A stretch of 64,000 bases of DNA from Plasmodium malariae (GCF_900090045.1 NC_041783.1:2172001-2236000), one strand, 5' to 3'. Positions 40,215 through 53,676 are shown, counted from the stretch's first letter. The notes: generated from the sequence alone by a model not told the origin. Made by a program: numbers and translations.

Positions 40215-40501
40215 TAACTTGTGCACGCTCATTTACATGGATACTTACTAATAAAGTTATTTATTAAGCTTTTTCCCAATGAATCAAATATATCATTTTG
40301 CTTAGTATCAACATTGAAAATATGATTGAAATTGAAAATTTTAGTTTTCACTTCATTCATATCATTGTAGTTTTTTTTTTTTTCGAATAAATGTAATTGA
40401 TTATTGTTAACTTTATATATTGCACAATCTTCATTTTTTAATTCAGACAAATTTTCCACGTTAGGTTTAATTCTTAGAAAAACCTTAATGTTTTCCTGCA
40501 T
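37055..40501 (-). CDS. Divergent kinesin motor protein, nine exons
   Basis: Exons: 40501-40249, 40056-39902, 39791-39734, 39576-39473, 39358-39311, 39221-39115, 38974-38906, 38788-38587, 38419-37055. Every junction agrees in phase, giving 786 residues. The N-terminal motor reads in order: ENIKVFLRIKPNVE, FNFNHIFNVDTKQNDIFDSL, NGYNSSILAYGNTNSGKTYT (P-loop GNTNSGKT where GQTGSGKT is usual), VSIIEIYLEKIRDLG, switch I NLVSSRSHCLLTV, switch II NFIDLAGSE, ININNTLSVLNRVIIALS, HVPYRDSKLTRLLK and DDFINSLIFAKRCKKIKQ. The motor ends near residue 375. The tail (about 410 residues) is charged, with helical stretches (KEELKRYKNYLTKILKKKKK) but no classical long stalk. Kinesins move along or reshape microtubules using ATP. 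Subfamily is unclear; it may be the divergent kinesin-X of malaria parasites, which I have not verified. Confidence 0.93.
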
Positions 40502-40984
40502 ATTTAAAGGTTTTTATCTTTGTGCTATAATTTTATGGTTTTCATAAAGGCCTTAATTATATTAGTGATTAAAGGGGACAAGACGAATTAGAGACTGAGG
40601 GTACTGTACAAGGAGTGATTGAGAAGAATTCATTCAACATGCATCTGTATATTTATCTATATCTAGCTATCTACATATCTATATTTATATATATGAATAT
40701 GCACACATAAACTAAAACATGTGAACATATAAGTGTAAAAGCGTAATATCAGAAAAGGACTTGTTGTTAACACTAATTCGGTAGAAGCTGCATATAATTT
40801 TATTAGACAATAAAATGTGTAAAAAAACATACTAATTCTACAAACCTAGCTAGTTTATACAATATTCCTATGTACCTTGTGCATTTTATATTAGCTAAAG
40901 TGTTTTTCCTTTTCTTTTATATTCTTTTAATGCATTTTACTTTTTTTTGCATATATTTTAATTTTTTCTGCAAACATTTCAATT

Positions 40985-41105
40985 TTTTTTGCTTACATTT
41001 TAATGTTTTTGCGTACATTTTAATGTTTTTGCGTACATTTTAATATTTTTGCGTACATTTTAATATTTTTGCGTACATTTTAATGTGTTTGCGTACATTT
41101 TAATT
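40985..41105. repeat. 20-bp tandem repeat (GCGTACATTTTAATGTTTTT), about 5-6 copies
   Basis: Intergenic, about 500 bases upstream of the kinesin start codon. Units vary as ATATTTTT or ATGTGTTT. The left flank (40940-40985) holds degraded copies beginning TTTTGC-TACATTTTAAT. Confidence 0.9.
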
Positions 41106-41322
41106 TACTTTTATACAGTTTAATATATTTAAATATATTTTCATTTCTTTTGTTTTTTTTAGTATGTCTTATTGAATTTCATGAAATAATGTTCTCGTGG
41201 TAGGGAAAAAAAAAAATAATAATAATAATAATATGTTAATAAACAGCTTTAATGTATTTTAAAAAATATATTAATTTATTAAATTTTAAGATTAAAGTTT
41301 AACTGTTCAAATAAATAACTTT

Positions 41323-41436
41323 TTATTGATATTTTAAAAGTGTAGCTTTTCCTAAAACATTCCACTGTTCATAATTTTTCAGGTCTGTCGAATAATAATA
41401 TTGTATAGCATTGCAGTTTTCCCTTTTTATTGCATT
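41323..41436 (-). CDS. Candidate terminal exon of an unidentified minus-strand gene
   Basis: After a clear acceptor (ACATATTTTCAG) an open frame of 37 codons runs to TAA. It includes NAIKRENCNAIQYYYST and NYEQWNVLGKATLLKY, with coding-like composition. Upstream on the same strand, 41475-41525 (VGKVLNLIIIEG) and 41640-41720 also look exon-like, but the phases do not join to this frame without a weak donor. A second reading, in phase with the upstream piece, would end sooner (ECNKKGKLQCYTILLFDRPE). I cannot decide which frame is right. Confidence 0.3.
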   Translation of the reverse strand, partial: NAIKRENCNAIQYYYSTDLKNYEQWNVLGKATLLKYQ

Positions 41437-41924
41437 CTGAAAATATGTTATATTTGACTTATTTAGTGAAACCCTCGATAATTATAAGATTTAAAACTTT
41501 TCCTACATATAAGGGGCTAAGGTAATTTAAAATATGTGTATTTATATACTATATATAAAGTGCTCGCGCTTACTCGTATTACATATTTGTGCGTATGTAT
41601 GTCGTAATAATGTATATGTATCTATAACAGGATTGTAAATTTTGTGCGGGCATAATTAATGATGCACCATAAGTCCAATAAATATACTGAGATGTGAAGA
41701 CTAACGGCCTTTATTGAATAAAATAAATTAGTTTTGCTCAAAATACAAAAAATGAAATAATATGAATGAAATGAAATAAATGATATAAAATAAACGAAAA
41801 GAAATAAATAAAATAAAACAAACGTAATACGTGCGGGAATTATTATATATAAAAGAAATGCCCATACATATTTTAGTGTTTATTTCAAAATTATGGATTA
41901 CACTGAAAAGACGAAAAAATTATT

Positions 41925-42052
41925 TTTTATTTTATTTTATACTGTTTTATTTTATTATATTTTATTTTATTATATTTTATTTTATTATATTTTATATTGT
42001 TTTATTTTATTATATTTTATTTTATTATATTTTATTTTATTATATTTTATAT
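41925..42052. repeat. 15-bp TTTTATTTTATTATA tandem repeat
   Basis: Low-complexity T/A array just downstream of the stop of the large Asn-rich gene. Open + frames through it are artefacts. Confidence 0.85.
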
Positions 42053-42103
42053 TAATGTGTTTTATTTTTTACTGTGTAAACACTAACTTAAAGTAATACT
42101 ATT

Positions 42104-45100
42104 CTATTGAATATTTAAATCGAAATTCTTTTGCTTTAACAGTAAGTCATTCGTTTGACGAAACTCTTTTGCAAAATTCGTGTTGATAAATGTATTGGAA
42201 ATATTTATAAAATTATTATTGCCTTCAACTAATTGAGATATATTTAATGAGGTGTTGGTACTTGTGTTTTTATTATATGAGTTCGTGTAAGCTTTGATAT
42301 CATTTGTTCTTCTACCGTTCTTTGGATTATTATAATAATTTGGATTAAAAGAGTTTGAAGTATTACCATTATTACTATTACTATTGTTACTACTATTGCT
42401 ACTATAACCATTATTACAATTATTATTAATACCATTACAGTTACTACTACCGCTGTCATTACAGTAGTAGTTATTACTGAAATTCATATAACAAGTATTA
42501 GGTGATGCACTACTATTTGAGACATGATCGACAAAAGAAGGTTCTTCTTCAGTCATATTTTGATTGATAATAAGTTCATCATTTTGATTAAAACTTTGGC
42601 AAATAATATTAGACAAAATATTATTTCCAATCAATTTTCTATTTGTTACAACACTATGCATGCTGCTGTTAACAAAACTGTCGTTAAATAAGTTGTGGTT
42701 GTTGCATATATTTTTATATATAGCGTTGTTTGTATTTCCTGTTAAATTTTCATTAATAACACCATTGTTATTAATTAAATTTTGATTCAAAACCTTGCTA
42801 CCTTCGAGGGTACTTGGCTTAGGCACTCCACTGTCGCAACTGCTGTCGTCATTATTACCATAATTATTATCGTAATTGTTGTCATCTCTGTTGCCCTCAC
42901 CATTGTTACTGTAATTTTCCTTATAATTGTCATAGTTGTCGTTATCATCATTGGTATCATTGACATTGTTAGTACCATTCATTGATGTATTAATAGAGGT
43001 ATTATTAGTAGGATTAATAGAAGAGTTTCTTGCTGCACTCTTCGCTGTGCTCTTAAGAGAACCCTTAGAAACAGTATTTTGATTTTTTTTTTTTTTCCCC
43101 TTATATAGTGTTGCATTATTTATTGAATTACTTATATTTTTACACTTATCATAAGTATAGGTACTGTGGTGTACTCCATTTTTGCTACTTTCGTTATGGC
43201 TATTGTTATATTTTCTTTTTTTCTTATATTTGCATAATTTTTTAGTTAATCTAATAATTTTGTTTTTATTATTGAAAAATTCACTAATATGTTCTTTATA
43301 AAAATGTAAAACAGTTTTATCAATATCAATCATTCTTTTTCTTTTTGTTGTCCTTGAGCTAGCAACATTTTTACTAAACCTCGTTTCCATCAATTTCAGA
43401 TTTATACAATCAATGTCAATATTATCTTCAGGAATATACTTATTTATCTCGTTAGAGTTTAGATAATTATTTTTTAAAAATGTCCCATAGCTACCATTAC
43501 AACATCTAGGTACCCAAAGAAGATCATGAGAATTGGTTTTATTATGAATAATGTCAATAATACTAATATAAAATTTAACTTTTCCAAACAAATATAACAT
43601 AGAAAAACTTGATTTATTTTCTTCGAAATTGCTTATATCCTCTTCATTTATATCAACGGAACTTGAATAATCATTGATTGTGCTGTTATCTTCTTGCATA
43701 TTTTTTAAATTATCCTCATTATTATACTCGTTATTTTCCTCATTGTTATCCTCATTATTTTCATCATTATTTTCATCATTATTTTCATCATTATTTTCAT
43801 CATAATTGTCATCATTATTTTCATTATTAATTTCATCATTGTGGTTATTAACGTCAGCATTATTGTTCCTGTTGCTGTTATTATTATCATTATTACTGCT
43901 ATTGCTGTTATTATTATCATTATTACTGCTATTGCTGTTATAATTACCATTACTACTACCATTACTATTATCATTGATATTATTATCATTATCTATCTGC
44001 TTATCATCCTTTCTCAAATTAGGCATACCATCGTTTTTCACGTAATCATTTGAGCTTATATCATTTGTGCTAATGAAACATTTTTGTTCCATTTCTTTTT
44101 TACCTATAAAATCTTTTTCACCCAGATTTGAATTATTCGTATTTAAATAACCTCCTGAATTTACATTATAATAATAATTTTGATTGAAGTTATTACCTAC
44201 ATTGTAAATATTTTTAATAGTACATTTCCCTGATAAATCATCATTTACATTTTCGTTCATCATGAATGATGTATTATTGCATGCATAATCATTGTAATTG
44301 TTTATTATATTTTCATTTTTTAAAGAGGAAAGATAAGTTTTGTTTCCTGATATATTACATAGATCATTACATAAGTTGTATTGGTTGTTTCTTTGAGTAA
44401 TAAATAATTCATAGCTGCTACTATTGTTGTAGTCGTTATTATAACCAGTGCTAGTGCTACTAGGTGGCATATAAATGTTGGAAGAATTCTCAGTATTAAC
44501 AGCGCTAATGTCAGTAGTTGCTCTGTAGTAATTTTTATTGCTCATGGTAAGCATTCCATTAATATTACCGTTATTGCTAACACTGGTACTGTGTGCAACA
44601 TCTGAATTATTATTTTCCTTGATGTTCAAGCCAATACTCATTTTCTCTATTTTATTTTTAACATCATACTCATGTAATGGGTGGTTGTAATTTTCTTCAA
44701 CAGATTCTTTATGCGTATTATCTGGATCAGTGAAATATACGTCCTCTTCTTGTGCTGCTTTATATCTTGGTATAATATTATTATAAGGGTGTTGGTAATT
44801 TTCTCTAACTGGTTCTGTAAAATTAAAATTAGAAATATAAAAAGGATATATTTTTTCAATTAAATTATCATTATACGTATGATTAAAGGTATTAGGGGAA
44901 GGGTTGACGATGTCTCTGACAACCGTATCAACAGTTGTATCGAAATCTGTGTGAACAACAGTATCAATAACATTATCGACAGCATTATCTGTGGTCATAA
45001 AACTGTTGGAAGGCGTATGAAATCTGCTTTTTCCTACGAAGTATTTACCTGAGTTATCAAAATTTATGCCATTTTGCTGGTTTATTCGATAGCTGTTTAT

Positions 45101-48100
45101 ATAACCTTGACAATTGTTACTATTACTGCCTATATTATTTTCACAATTGTCTATATGTATGTATTGTGAATTTACTTGGCTATTTTCATTTCTATAATAG
45201 AATGATGAATTATTATATAAATTAAGCTTGTTTTGTGCATTAAATGCGTTCTGGTTATCATCGTGTATATTACTAGTAAATTTATTGTAATTATTATAAT
45301 ATAAATACAAATTCGTATTATTTATATTTTCAGAATGCTCTTTTGGCATAGTATTATCTTCAAATGATGATGGAACGATATGGTTGGTCTTACCTATATC
45401 ACTACTTTTATTACCTAAGTAATAATTTTCACTCCAAAATTTAGAACTTCCAATTTGACCATTTTCTTGTATATATTCTTGTTTATCATAATTGAAATTA
45501 TTTTCTATTTCTAATGTTGGAAATTCATTTGTGTTATATGGTCCATTTGTCTTATTAGGAGCAAGATCATTATAATAATTCATATTTTTTGTACTATATA
45601 AATTATTCCTATTTTTTATGTTATATGTATGATTATTATTGAAATTCACATTATTTGTGTTTGTGATATATTTGTTAATACACTTAATATATATCTGCCG
45701 TTCATTCATAAGGTGATCATCTTCTTGACCGTTAAATTCTTTATTTAAGTCTAATTCTTCATCTAAAATTGCATTATTTGTTGCATTAAAACTGTTTAAA
45801 GGAAGATTCATTCCCTGAAATGAGGGGAAAAGAATCAGTTTATCAACGTAATGAGTACTGTTATTTTTGTGGGAATTTTTCGTGCTTTCGTTTTTACTTC
45901 CGTTTTTACTTCCGTTTTTGCCTTCATTTTCGATATCGTTCTTACTTCCGTTATTACTTCCACTTTTCCATCCGTCTTCGTTTTTGTTATCATTTCTCAT
46001 GTCCTTATTTTTCGCCTTTTCCAGGAGGTCTTCTTCACTCGCTGGATCTAATTCATTTTGAATTTTTATATCATTAAAATGGGAAGAATTATATAATTCC
46101 GTCTTAGCTACATTTTCATTCGTCTTTTGGAACATGTCCGTTTTTACATCCACTTCCTTCCCCTCAGAGACAACATAAAGTGAATCGTTACTTATCTCTT
46201 GAACGTAGTTATATGTAAAATTTCTTTTTATTTTTTTATTTCGTAATGAATCCAAAATAGTAGAATTGTTACTACTTATCTCTGTTGTCATGCACTTGTT
46301 TAAAGTCTTTTGTTTTCCTATTTCTGAAAAAGGAAAATAATGATTATCAATAATTTTTTCTTTTATATAGAAAATTTCGGAATCATTATATGAAAGCCGA
46401 TGAAAGCTTTTATCGCAATTATTTTTTTCTGGAGTACCACTATATGTATCATCCATATTTGAAAATTTGTTTACTTTTGTGTTTGCAAGTGTATACTTGT
46501 CATACGTATCACATAGGGTCTTCAAATTTTTATCTGAATAGATACTGTTTATTGCTTTATTTTCAAATTTTGTATTTATGTCACAATACATCATGTTTCC
46601 GTTTTCAATATCACTGGGATCCTTTTCACATGTATTGTTGATCAATAGGGTATTCATTTTTTCATTGTCACTGCAACTGCCATGGCTACAACTGTAATTA
46701 TCGAATGAATCAAATTTATCACTTTTTCCGCTATTTCTAATTACTTCTGAGGGTATATTCTTACATTTAAAAACATGCCCCTTGTAGTCTTCCATAATTT
46801 TAGTACTCTCCTTTTTTCTTTTTATCGTATTTGATTTTGAATTTAAATTTTGATTTTCCTCTTGAAGTTCTCCTTTTTTAATTTTTTCCCCCTCATTTCG
46901 AGATATTTCATTATTTCGAGCTATATCGTCATTTTGAGCTATTTCATCTTTTATTTCACCATAAAGTTCTGTTTCGATATATTTGTCACCTTCAGGAAAA
47001 TTCGAAACATTTTCACATGCCATTTCCGCAGTCTCATCATCATTATTTTTTTCTTTTTCATAATTCGCATGGTCATTATCATGGAAAATTAAATACTCTT
47101 TTGAAGCACTCTGTTCGATTTTATTTTTTTTGTTCAGTTCGTTCATCCCCTTTATTTGGGCTATTGTATTAAATTCTACGCTTAGATCTAGTTTTTGTTC
47201 ACACATTAATTCTATTTTACCATTCTGATTTAAGTCATCTTCATTCGAATTTTTGATTTCTTGTGCTCTTTGCTCTTCAGCTGATTCTTTTCTGTTGTTT
47301 CGAGGATTCTCTTGATTCATATTTTCTACCTTAGAAGAGTCATTTAATTGTAATTGCAAAGGGAAATTATTATTCTCATTATTAATATTATCTATATTAT
47401 TCATGCTTCTACTATCATTAAGTAGTTTATTTGTGACATCATCATAGTTTACAGTACAGGTACTCATACGAGTACTAGGAACATCCTTGTTTTTTATTTC
47501 CGGAACATTTCTTATATTTTCTTTAGATTTCATATTTTTATCTGGACTAAAAGATTCATATTTTACCTTACCAAAATAGTCGTTTATGTCTTGGGTATTA
47601 AATACTTTTATGCCATTCATAATAGGGTTGCTCATTATGGGGATATCCATAATAGGGTTATTCATATTAGCGTTTCTCATAATAGAGTTGCTCATAGTAG
47701 GGCTACTTACAACTGGGTCACTCACAACCTCGTTATTCATATGTTCACTAAAATAAGAAGTGTTGTTTATGGAGGAGGTATCATCAAGTAATCCACAAGA
47801 ATTGCAGCAATTGGAAAGGTTAATATCGTGCTCATTAAAAGTACTGTTCATTAAACTTCCATACATGATATTTTTATTAGTATCATCATAAGCTTCATTA
47901 TTTTCGTTATTCGTTATATTCGTGTAAGTTTGTTTAAAGGGATTGGTATATGCACTAATATGATTCTTCTGATTATAGAAAGATGTATATGAAGTATTTA
48001 AAGGCTTCATATTCGTTGAAAGGTTAAGTATATTATTGGGATGTCTTGAATTATTTACATAAATAGAATTATTTAATGAATTTTTACTTGTGTAATAGTT

Positions 48101-51100
48101 ATTATTATTTAATGTTGAATAATTCGAATTTTCCATATTTTTATTATTCAGAAAATCATTTTTATTATTTATATTATTTATATTATTTACATTAAAAGTG
48201 TCATGATTTATATGATCGTTAAAAGTGGTCGATGGATTTATAAAATAACAATAATTAGAATTAATATCAGAATTTATAAATCGATTTTGATGATTTATTT
48301 TCATGTTATTTGAGGGGTTATTTACATCATTTGGTTGTAGATTATACATACTATTATCAATTGAACTATAAATGGTACTATTTGTTATGTCAGCCTTATC
48401 AGAAACTATATTATTGTGTGGGATATTATCATTTGATGGAGTATTAATCATATGGTTCATATTTTCCCCATTGAAATAAGGGCCACTACTTCCATCAAAT
48501 ACGGCCATTTTAGATGATACATCATTTTGTTTTTTTATGAAATACTCACTAGAAACAGGATTGAAATCATAAGATGGTTCGTCATTGTTATTATTGCCAT
48601 TAACTGTGCTGCTACTACTACTATTATCTCCTTGATTACTGCCATTTTTATCCTTCATACTTATACAATCTTTTTTCCCACTGTCTTTAATGCTATTACT
48701 CATGTTTTTCATTATGGTGACATCATTTAATATTTGTGGGTCTTTATCTGAGCGATTATTATTAGCATGGTAATCATTTAAAACATTATTATAATTAAAA
48801 TTTGTTTTTCTTTTATTATTATTTAATTCTGAATATGATTCGCTGAATTCATTCATGCGAAAATTGTTATTGGGGGTACTTTCATTCATATGTTCATTCT
48901 GATTAAAGTTGTTATTAACAACATTCATTCTATTTACGTTTAGGTTGTATGCACATTTGTAATTAAAACTAGAAATATTAATATTGTTACTATTGTTTAT
49001 ACATGAATTATTGGTAAAATATTCATTCATATTTACTTGATTTATGTAATTGTTGTTAAAAAAATTATTATTACAAGTAATATTGTTTAGACCATCACTG
49101 CAGTTACTTTTCGAGATATTAGTATGGTTATTACTCATATTTATATCTATGTTATTGATCAGGTTATTGGAATAGTCGTTTAAGTTACATATTTTGTTTA
49201 TGTTTTTAATGAATCCTAGATTTTTTATACTATTATAATTATCCATATTATCCAAATTATCAACATTTCTAGTTTTATTTGCCATATCATAATTATCATC
49301 CATACCATTTAACTCGTTAAAGCATTGTGCATCATTTGAATGTTTAATAGTTTCTAAATTGTTTAAATGAGTGTCATTACTCAAATGCATATTATTCACG
49401 TTTGAACTGTTCATATGTATATTATGAATGCTTAAGTTACCCATTTCTAAGTTGTAACCCTTTATGTCATTTGATGCTGTGCCATTCATTCCTATGTCCC
49501 TCATGTTTATGTTAACCATGTTATTGTTTTTTACGTTACTGACGTATGCGTTACTACTGTTTACGTTATTCAGGTCCATGTTACTACTGTTTACACTGCT
49601 CAAGTTACTATAATGATGCTCATGATTGCCGAAGGTTTTAGCATCGAAAGAATTTGTATTATTCGTAGGAAATTGATTCCTAAAAGTATTATTATTTCCA
49701 TCTTTCGATTTATAAAGATATAATGGAGTTTTTATTATATGCTTAAAAGTAATGTGACGATCAGTATTTATTTGAATTTTTCTGATAATGCTAACACTGC
49801 ATTTTTTCCCGCTGCCATATATATTTCCATTATTTAATATAAAAACATGCAAATAATTATCCGTATCCTCTTTTTTCATGCCTAAACATATACATATGCA
49901 TCTGTGTATATTGTATAATGTCATACCGCTATGAATACCTGAAGATTCAAAAGAAATGATAAGGCAATTAACGAATGCGTTTGGTGAAAAAAAAAAAAAA
50001 AAAATTAACTGGACGTGAAATGTGATCAACTGTGAAACAATGAAGTCGAAGTAAAATGTGCTTCATAATGAAAAAAAAATGTCGGATTGAAATGTGCACG
50101 ATAAAGAAATAAAAAAAAGTCGAGGAGAATATATAAAATGAAAAAAAAAAAAAAAAAAAGAGTATTAAGATTACCTATGTATCTGCATATGTATTTATTG
50201 TTGAAGGAGGTACTTATTTTCAGTTCTATAATATCGTACTCATTTATGTTTTTATAAACACGGACATTTTTATCTAACGATACATTTAACGTATTAGTTG
50301 TATCGTTATTTGAGGGATGATTTAAACTGTTACAGTTGTATTCACGGTTTGGGTCTTTGACATGCATATTATTGATGGAATATGCACTGTTCATATTTAT
50401 ATCAGGATGTTGAAAAACATTTTGTTTATCTGCATTTTTATTTTCGCAATTAGAACGAAAATTATGTTTTAAGAAATTCTGGCATTTCCCCTGTATCATT
50501 ATTTCTTTATCAAAAGTGCAACTATTAATATTTTTACCAGAGTAGTTATGTTCATCAAATAGCACATTCTTTATTTTGTTACTTTTATTGTTACTGTCAT
50601 TATTATTGCCACTCGTATTGTTCGTATAGTTCATGGCGTTTGTGTGGAAATCGGTGTTAATGTTAGGGTTAATCTCAGTGTTAGGGGAAGTGTCTGGGCT
50701 AATGTTAGCATTTAACGTCACATTGTTCTTCGATTGTTCAATATTATTACTAAAAGTACTATCCAGTTGCTCTTTTAGATATAGAATTTTATTATTACAA
50801 TTATCTTCCCCTTCGTTCAAGCATTTATTTAATGAAGACAAGGATACTGTTTTTTCCATTTCTAAAAAACATTTCTTTTCACCCGAATGGTCTCTCATCT
50901 TTTCATTTTTAGTTAAAGAATAGTTATCAACTATATCTTTTTCATCATTATAATTTTGCTTAATTTGATGATTTTCATTTTTGGTTATACTTGATAAAGA
51001 GGGAAATATTAATTGATTATCTATTATTGGAAAATTTGTTTCATATTTTATTTTTTTAATTTTCTCTATAATATTTTCAAAATGATGAATCAAAGGAGGA

Positions 51101-51444
51101 TATAAAATTAATGATTTTGTTAAAAAATTTGAATAGACAAATATTTTATACAAATCATTTTTACTTAATTTTTTAAAATAAAAATGTCTGTCAATGTTGC
51201 TATTTTTTATTATTTTAATTAACTTTTTTATATCATCTTCTTTATCTCTAGTACCACTATCATTATCACTTTCTAGAGAATTTTTAATTGTGTCAGAACA
51301 GTTATTTTTTCTACGAAAGGAATAATTAATTTTAAAATCATCAAAACCGTTAAAAAAGGACAGTTTTTTTTTGTTCCTTTTTTCACCCTTATTATAAACT
51401 GTTATTGGGTTATCATTTTTGTTTTTTTCTTCCTCGAAGTGCAT
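42104..51444 (-). CDS. Very large Asn-rich protein, two exons, unknown function
   Basis: Exon 1 is 51444-50175 and exon 2 is 49938-42104, joined in phase (G|GT) across a 236-base intron with GTAATC and CTTCAG; the product is 3034 residues. Most of it is Asn/Ser/Met low complexity. Three islands look folded: residues about 70-140 (DIKKLIKIIKNSNIDRHFYF, LTKSLILYPPLIHHFENI); the exon junction, 400-500 (YICRYIGIHSGMTLYNIHRC, ICLGMKKED, LHVFILNNGNIYG); and 43,180-43,640, residues about 2510-2670 (LYLFGKVKFYISIIDII, WVPRCCNGSYGTFLKNN, VLHFYKEHISEFFNNKNKII, then a KKRKY basic patch). The last island could be nuclear or nucleic-acid binding, but that is a guess. No known domain is recognised. Confidence 0.85.
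43705..43990. repeat. Coding Asn/Glu/Asp and Asn/Ser repeats in the large Asn-rich gene
   Basis: A block of 12-bp units encodes NNEENN/NNDENN at about 43715-43830. It is followed by 24- to 36-bp units encoding SNNDNNNSN at about 43870-43980. Both lie in one 95-residue low-complexity segment just before the third folded island. Confidence 0.85.
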
Positions 51445-52108
51445 TTTAAAAAAAAAAAAAGAAAAGAAGAAAGAAGAAAAAAGAGTAATAGAATAAAATA
51501 ATATATAACAAGATCAAGCAGAGCTCTGAGTGATCATTGTATGAGTGGTAAAAAAGTTCTTTAAGGAAAATAAAAGTAATAAATAAATAATTATATATGT
51601 AATATATGTGCTCTTACTTAGACACATGTTAACAGGTGAATATAATGGGATACTAAATGTTATATTTCATATAAATTTAATATAACCTATCATTCTGTAA
51701 CATATAGAAATGGTTTGATATTTTTATAAAGGGAATGAAAACGAAAAGTATAAATATGAATATATGCCCACGTGTTTTCATGCTTAAACATACATATGCA
51801 TATGTATGCCCAAACGTGTTTTAATACACATAAATCTTCGTAATTACACTGTATCCGCGATTGTTCAAACAAAAGCAAACAATAAGGTGAAAACAAATCT
51901 TTTTGTAATTTAAAATACAAGTACACTTAAAGAAAATTTTAATCTTTCTCAAATAAAAAAAAAAAAAAAAAATAGATTATATTATTAAAAAAAATATATT
52001 GACTTCACACATTTTTAAAACATTTTCTTTTATTCCTTCGATAGAAATGTGTGTATAATTGTTAGGTGTATATACACCTAAAAAAAAAAAATAAAAAATA
52101 AAATATGA
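51445..52108. other. Upstream region of the large Asn-rich gene
   Basis: A/T-rich with poly-A runs (51956-51971) and no convincing exon. A 78-codon - strand frame at 51690-51926 is simple-sequence noise. Confidence 0.5.
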
Positions 52109-52382
52109 CTATGAGCTCAAAATATAACAACGTATTATCATATAGCTTTTCCAATTAATTTGGTCATCATAGTAGGATCTTTTGGAAAATAAAATATGGT
52201 AATATGTATCCTTTCCTCTTAAGAAATAGTACCCTCTTAATTTTTTGCTCAGATGTTTGAAAACATAATATATATATACGTATATCTACATATACATTTG
52301 AATTAAAATAACCTTAGGTCAATTTGTTATTCAAGCGAAACAAGCGTTTTACCTTTGATCCCTTTTTTTTTTTTTTTTCCAT
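52109..52382 (-). CDS. Candidate small two-exon basic protein
   Basis: A possible first exon 52382-52353 (MEKKKKKGSK) ends at AAG|GTAAAA; a second begins at 52247 after CATCTGAG. Read in phase 0, the join gives QKIKRVLFLKRKGYILPYF and a stop near 52163. A different frame of the same segment is open further, to TAG at 52109, and looks more protein-like (LRGYYFLRGKDTYYHILFSK, RSYYDDQINWKSYM), but it needs a phase-2 upstream exon that I could not find. One of the two frames is probably coding; the model is unresolved. Confidence 0.3.
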
Positions 52383-53676
52383 TATGTTTTACTGATTAGT
52401 TGTTAGTCAAAGGACTAGTAATTTTTCTCAAATATGTTAAATAATTGAGCAAAGAACATTGCATTATTTGTTGTGATACAGAGTATGATAAATGAAATTA
52501 ATGTTAATCTAGATTTTTATGAACGAGCTATGTATCATTTTGTACTTATAAAACTGTATCATAATTTTAAGTTCTCCAACAAACAACAAAAGTTAATTCT
52601 CTATTCCTATTCCTATTACGATTTTCCTAATTTTTTATATTAAAAATAAATACGAGCATCTACCTTGTTTTTTCTATATGTAAAATATTGCATTTGGAAA
52701 AATATGGAAACATGATGCCCACTAATACTTGTATATATGTGTATAAACACTTATACAAGTAAGGACTTTCACTAACGTAATAAACAGCTAAAAGTTACTA
52801 TTTTAATCAAAGCCTGATAAAATAAAATCTGCTAATACAGAAAATATGCTTCTGTTTACATAAATATATTTACATGTGAACACTTTGTACATATATTTTT
52901 ACAGCTGAATACATTTTATATAAGCCTAGCTTCCGTATTATGAAAATAATTGTTTCAAGGTGAATATTAGGAAAAAAAAAAAAAAAAGAAAAACAAAATT
53001 CTACTTTATAACAATCTTATTTTGTACCATTAATTCTGGTTATTTGTATTTATCATTTTTAAGAATAATATGTACTTTAATTTTTTTCTTAAAATTTAAT
53101 AAAATATATGTATATATGTAAAATGTACATATCTGCATGTATTTATTTATGTCCATATGTATTTATAAATATGAATAAAGAAAAAAAAAATTTTTATAAT
53201 TTTTTCCTTATGCCAAATAAAGAAAAATTCGTCACTAAAATTATGTAAGTTCCCAATAATAAAAAGAAAATTTTGATCCAGAAATAAGATAAAAATAACA
53301 TAAGGTACAAATGAAAAAAAAATAAAGAGGTATTAAAAAGAGGAACAAGTTAATGTATAAAAAAAAACAAAAACAAAGCATTATTAGAACGTAAAATTTG
53401 GCATAAATGGAATCTTAAAGAACGAAAAAGAAAGAACAAATTTTTGAAATAAGGAGGACATTTATAAAAGTTAAGGCATAATAAAATGAAAAAAAATTTA
53501 TATTTTAAATATAAAAAAAGAATGTAAAATTGAAAGTGAAATTGGTTTAAGAAAAAAAGAAAATTATGTTAAATATATACGTGCAAAGTATTTAACAGAA
53601 AAAGAATTAATAAAAGTATATATATACTTATAAAGGAAAACATTTCTTGGAAGGACATATTTTTAAATAGGAGTAA
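52383..53676. other. Upstream region of the YIPF6-like gene
   Basis: A/T-rich with poly-A (52971-52987) and simple TATG repeats. I see no exon-like segment. Confidence 0.5.

Larger units (their letters stand above)
40502..42103. other. Upstream region of the kinesin, with repeats and one candidate exon
   Basis: It contains the 20-bp array at 40985-41105, (TAA)n near 41216, the exon candidate at 41323-41436 and the T/A repeat at 41930-42050. The rest is simple-sequence DNA. Confidence 0.5.

Noticed and set aside
49939..50029. Met at 50029 as start of a separate 2,641-residue gene
   Set aside because: The segment is intron ending in CTTCAG; the upstream exon joins in phase, so it is one gene.
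50026..50174. Tail of the exon-1 frame of the large Asn-rich gene
   Set aside because: It is poly-Phe intron sequence; splicing 50175/49938 keeps phase and removes it.
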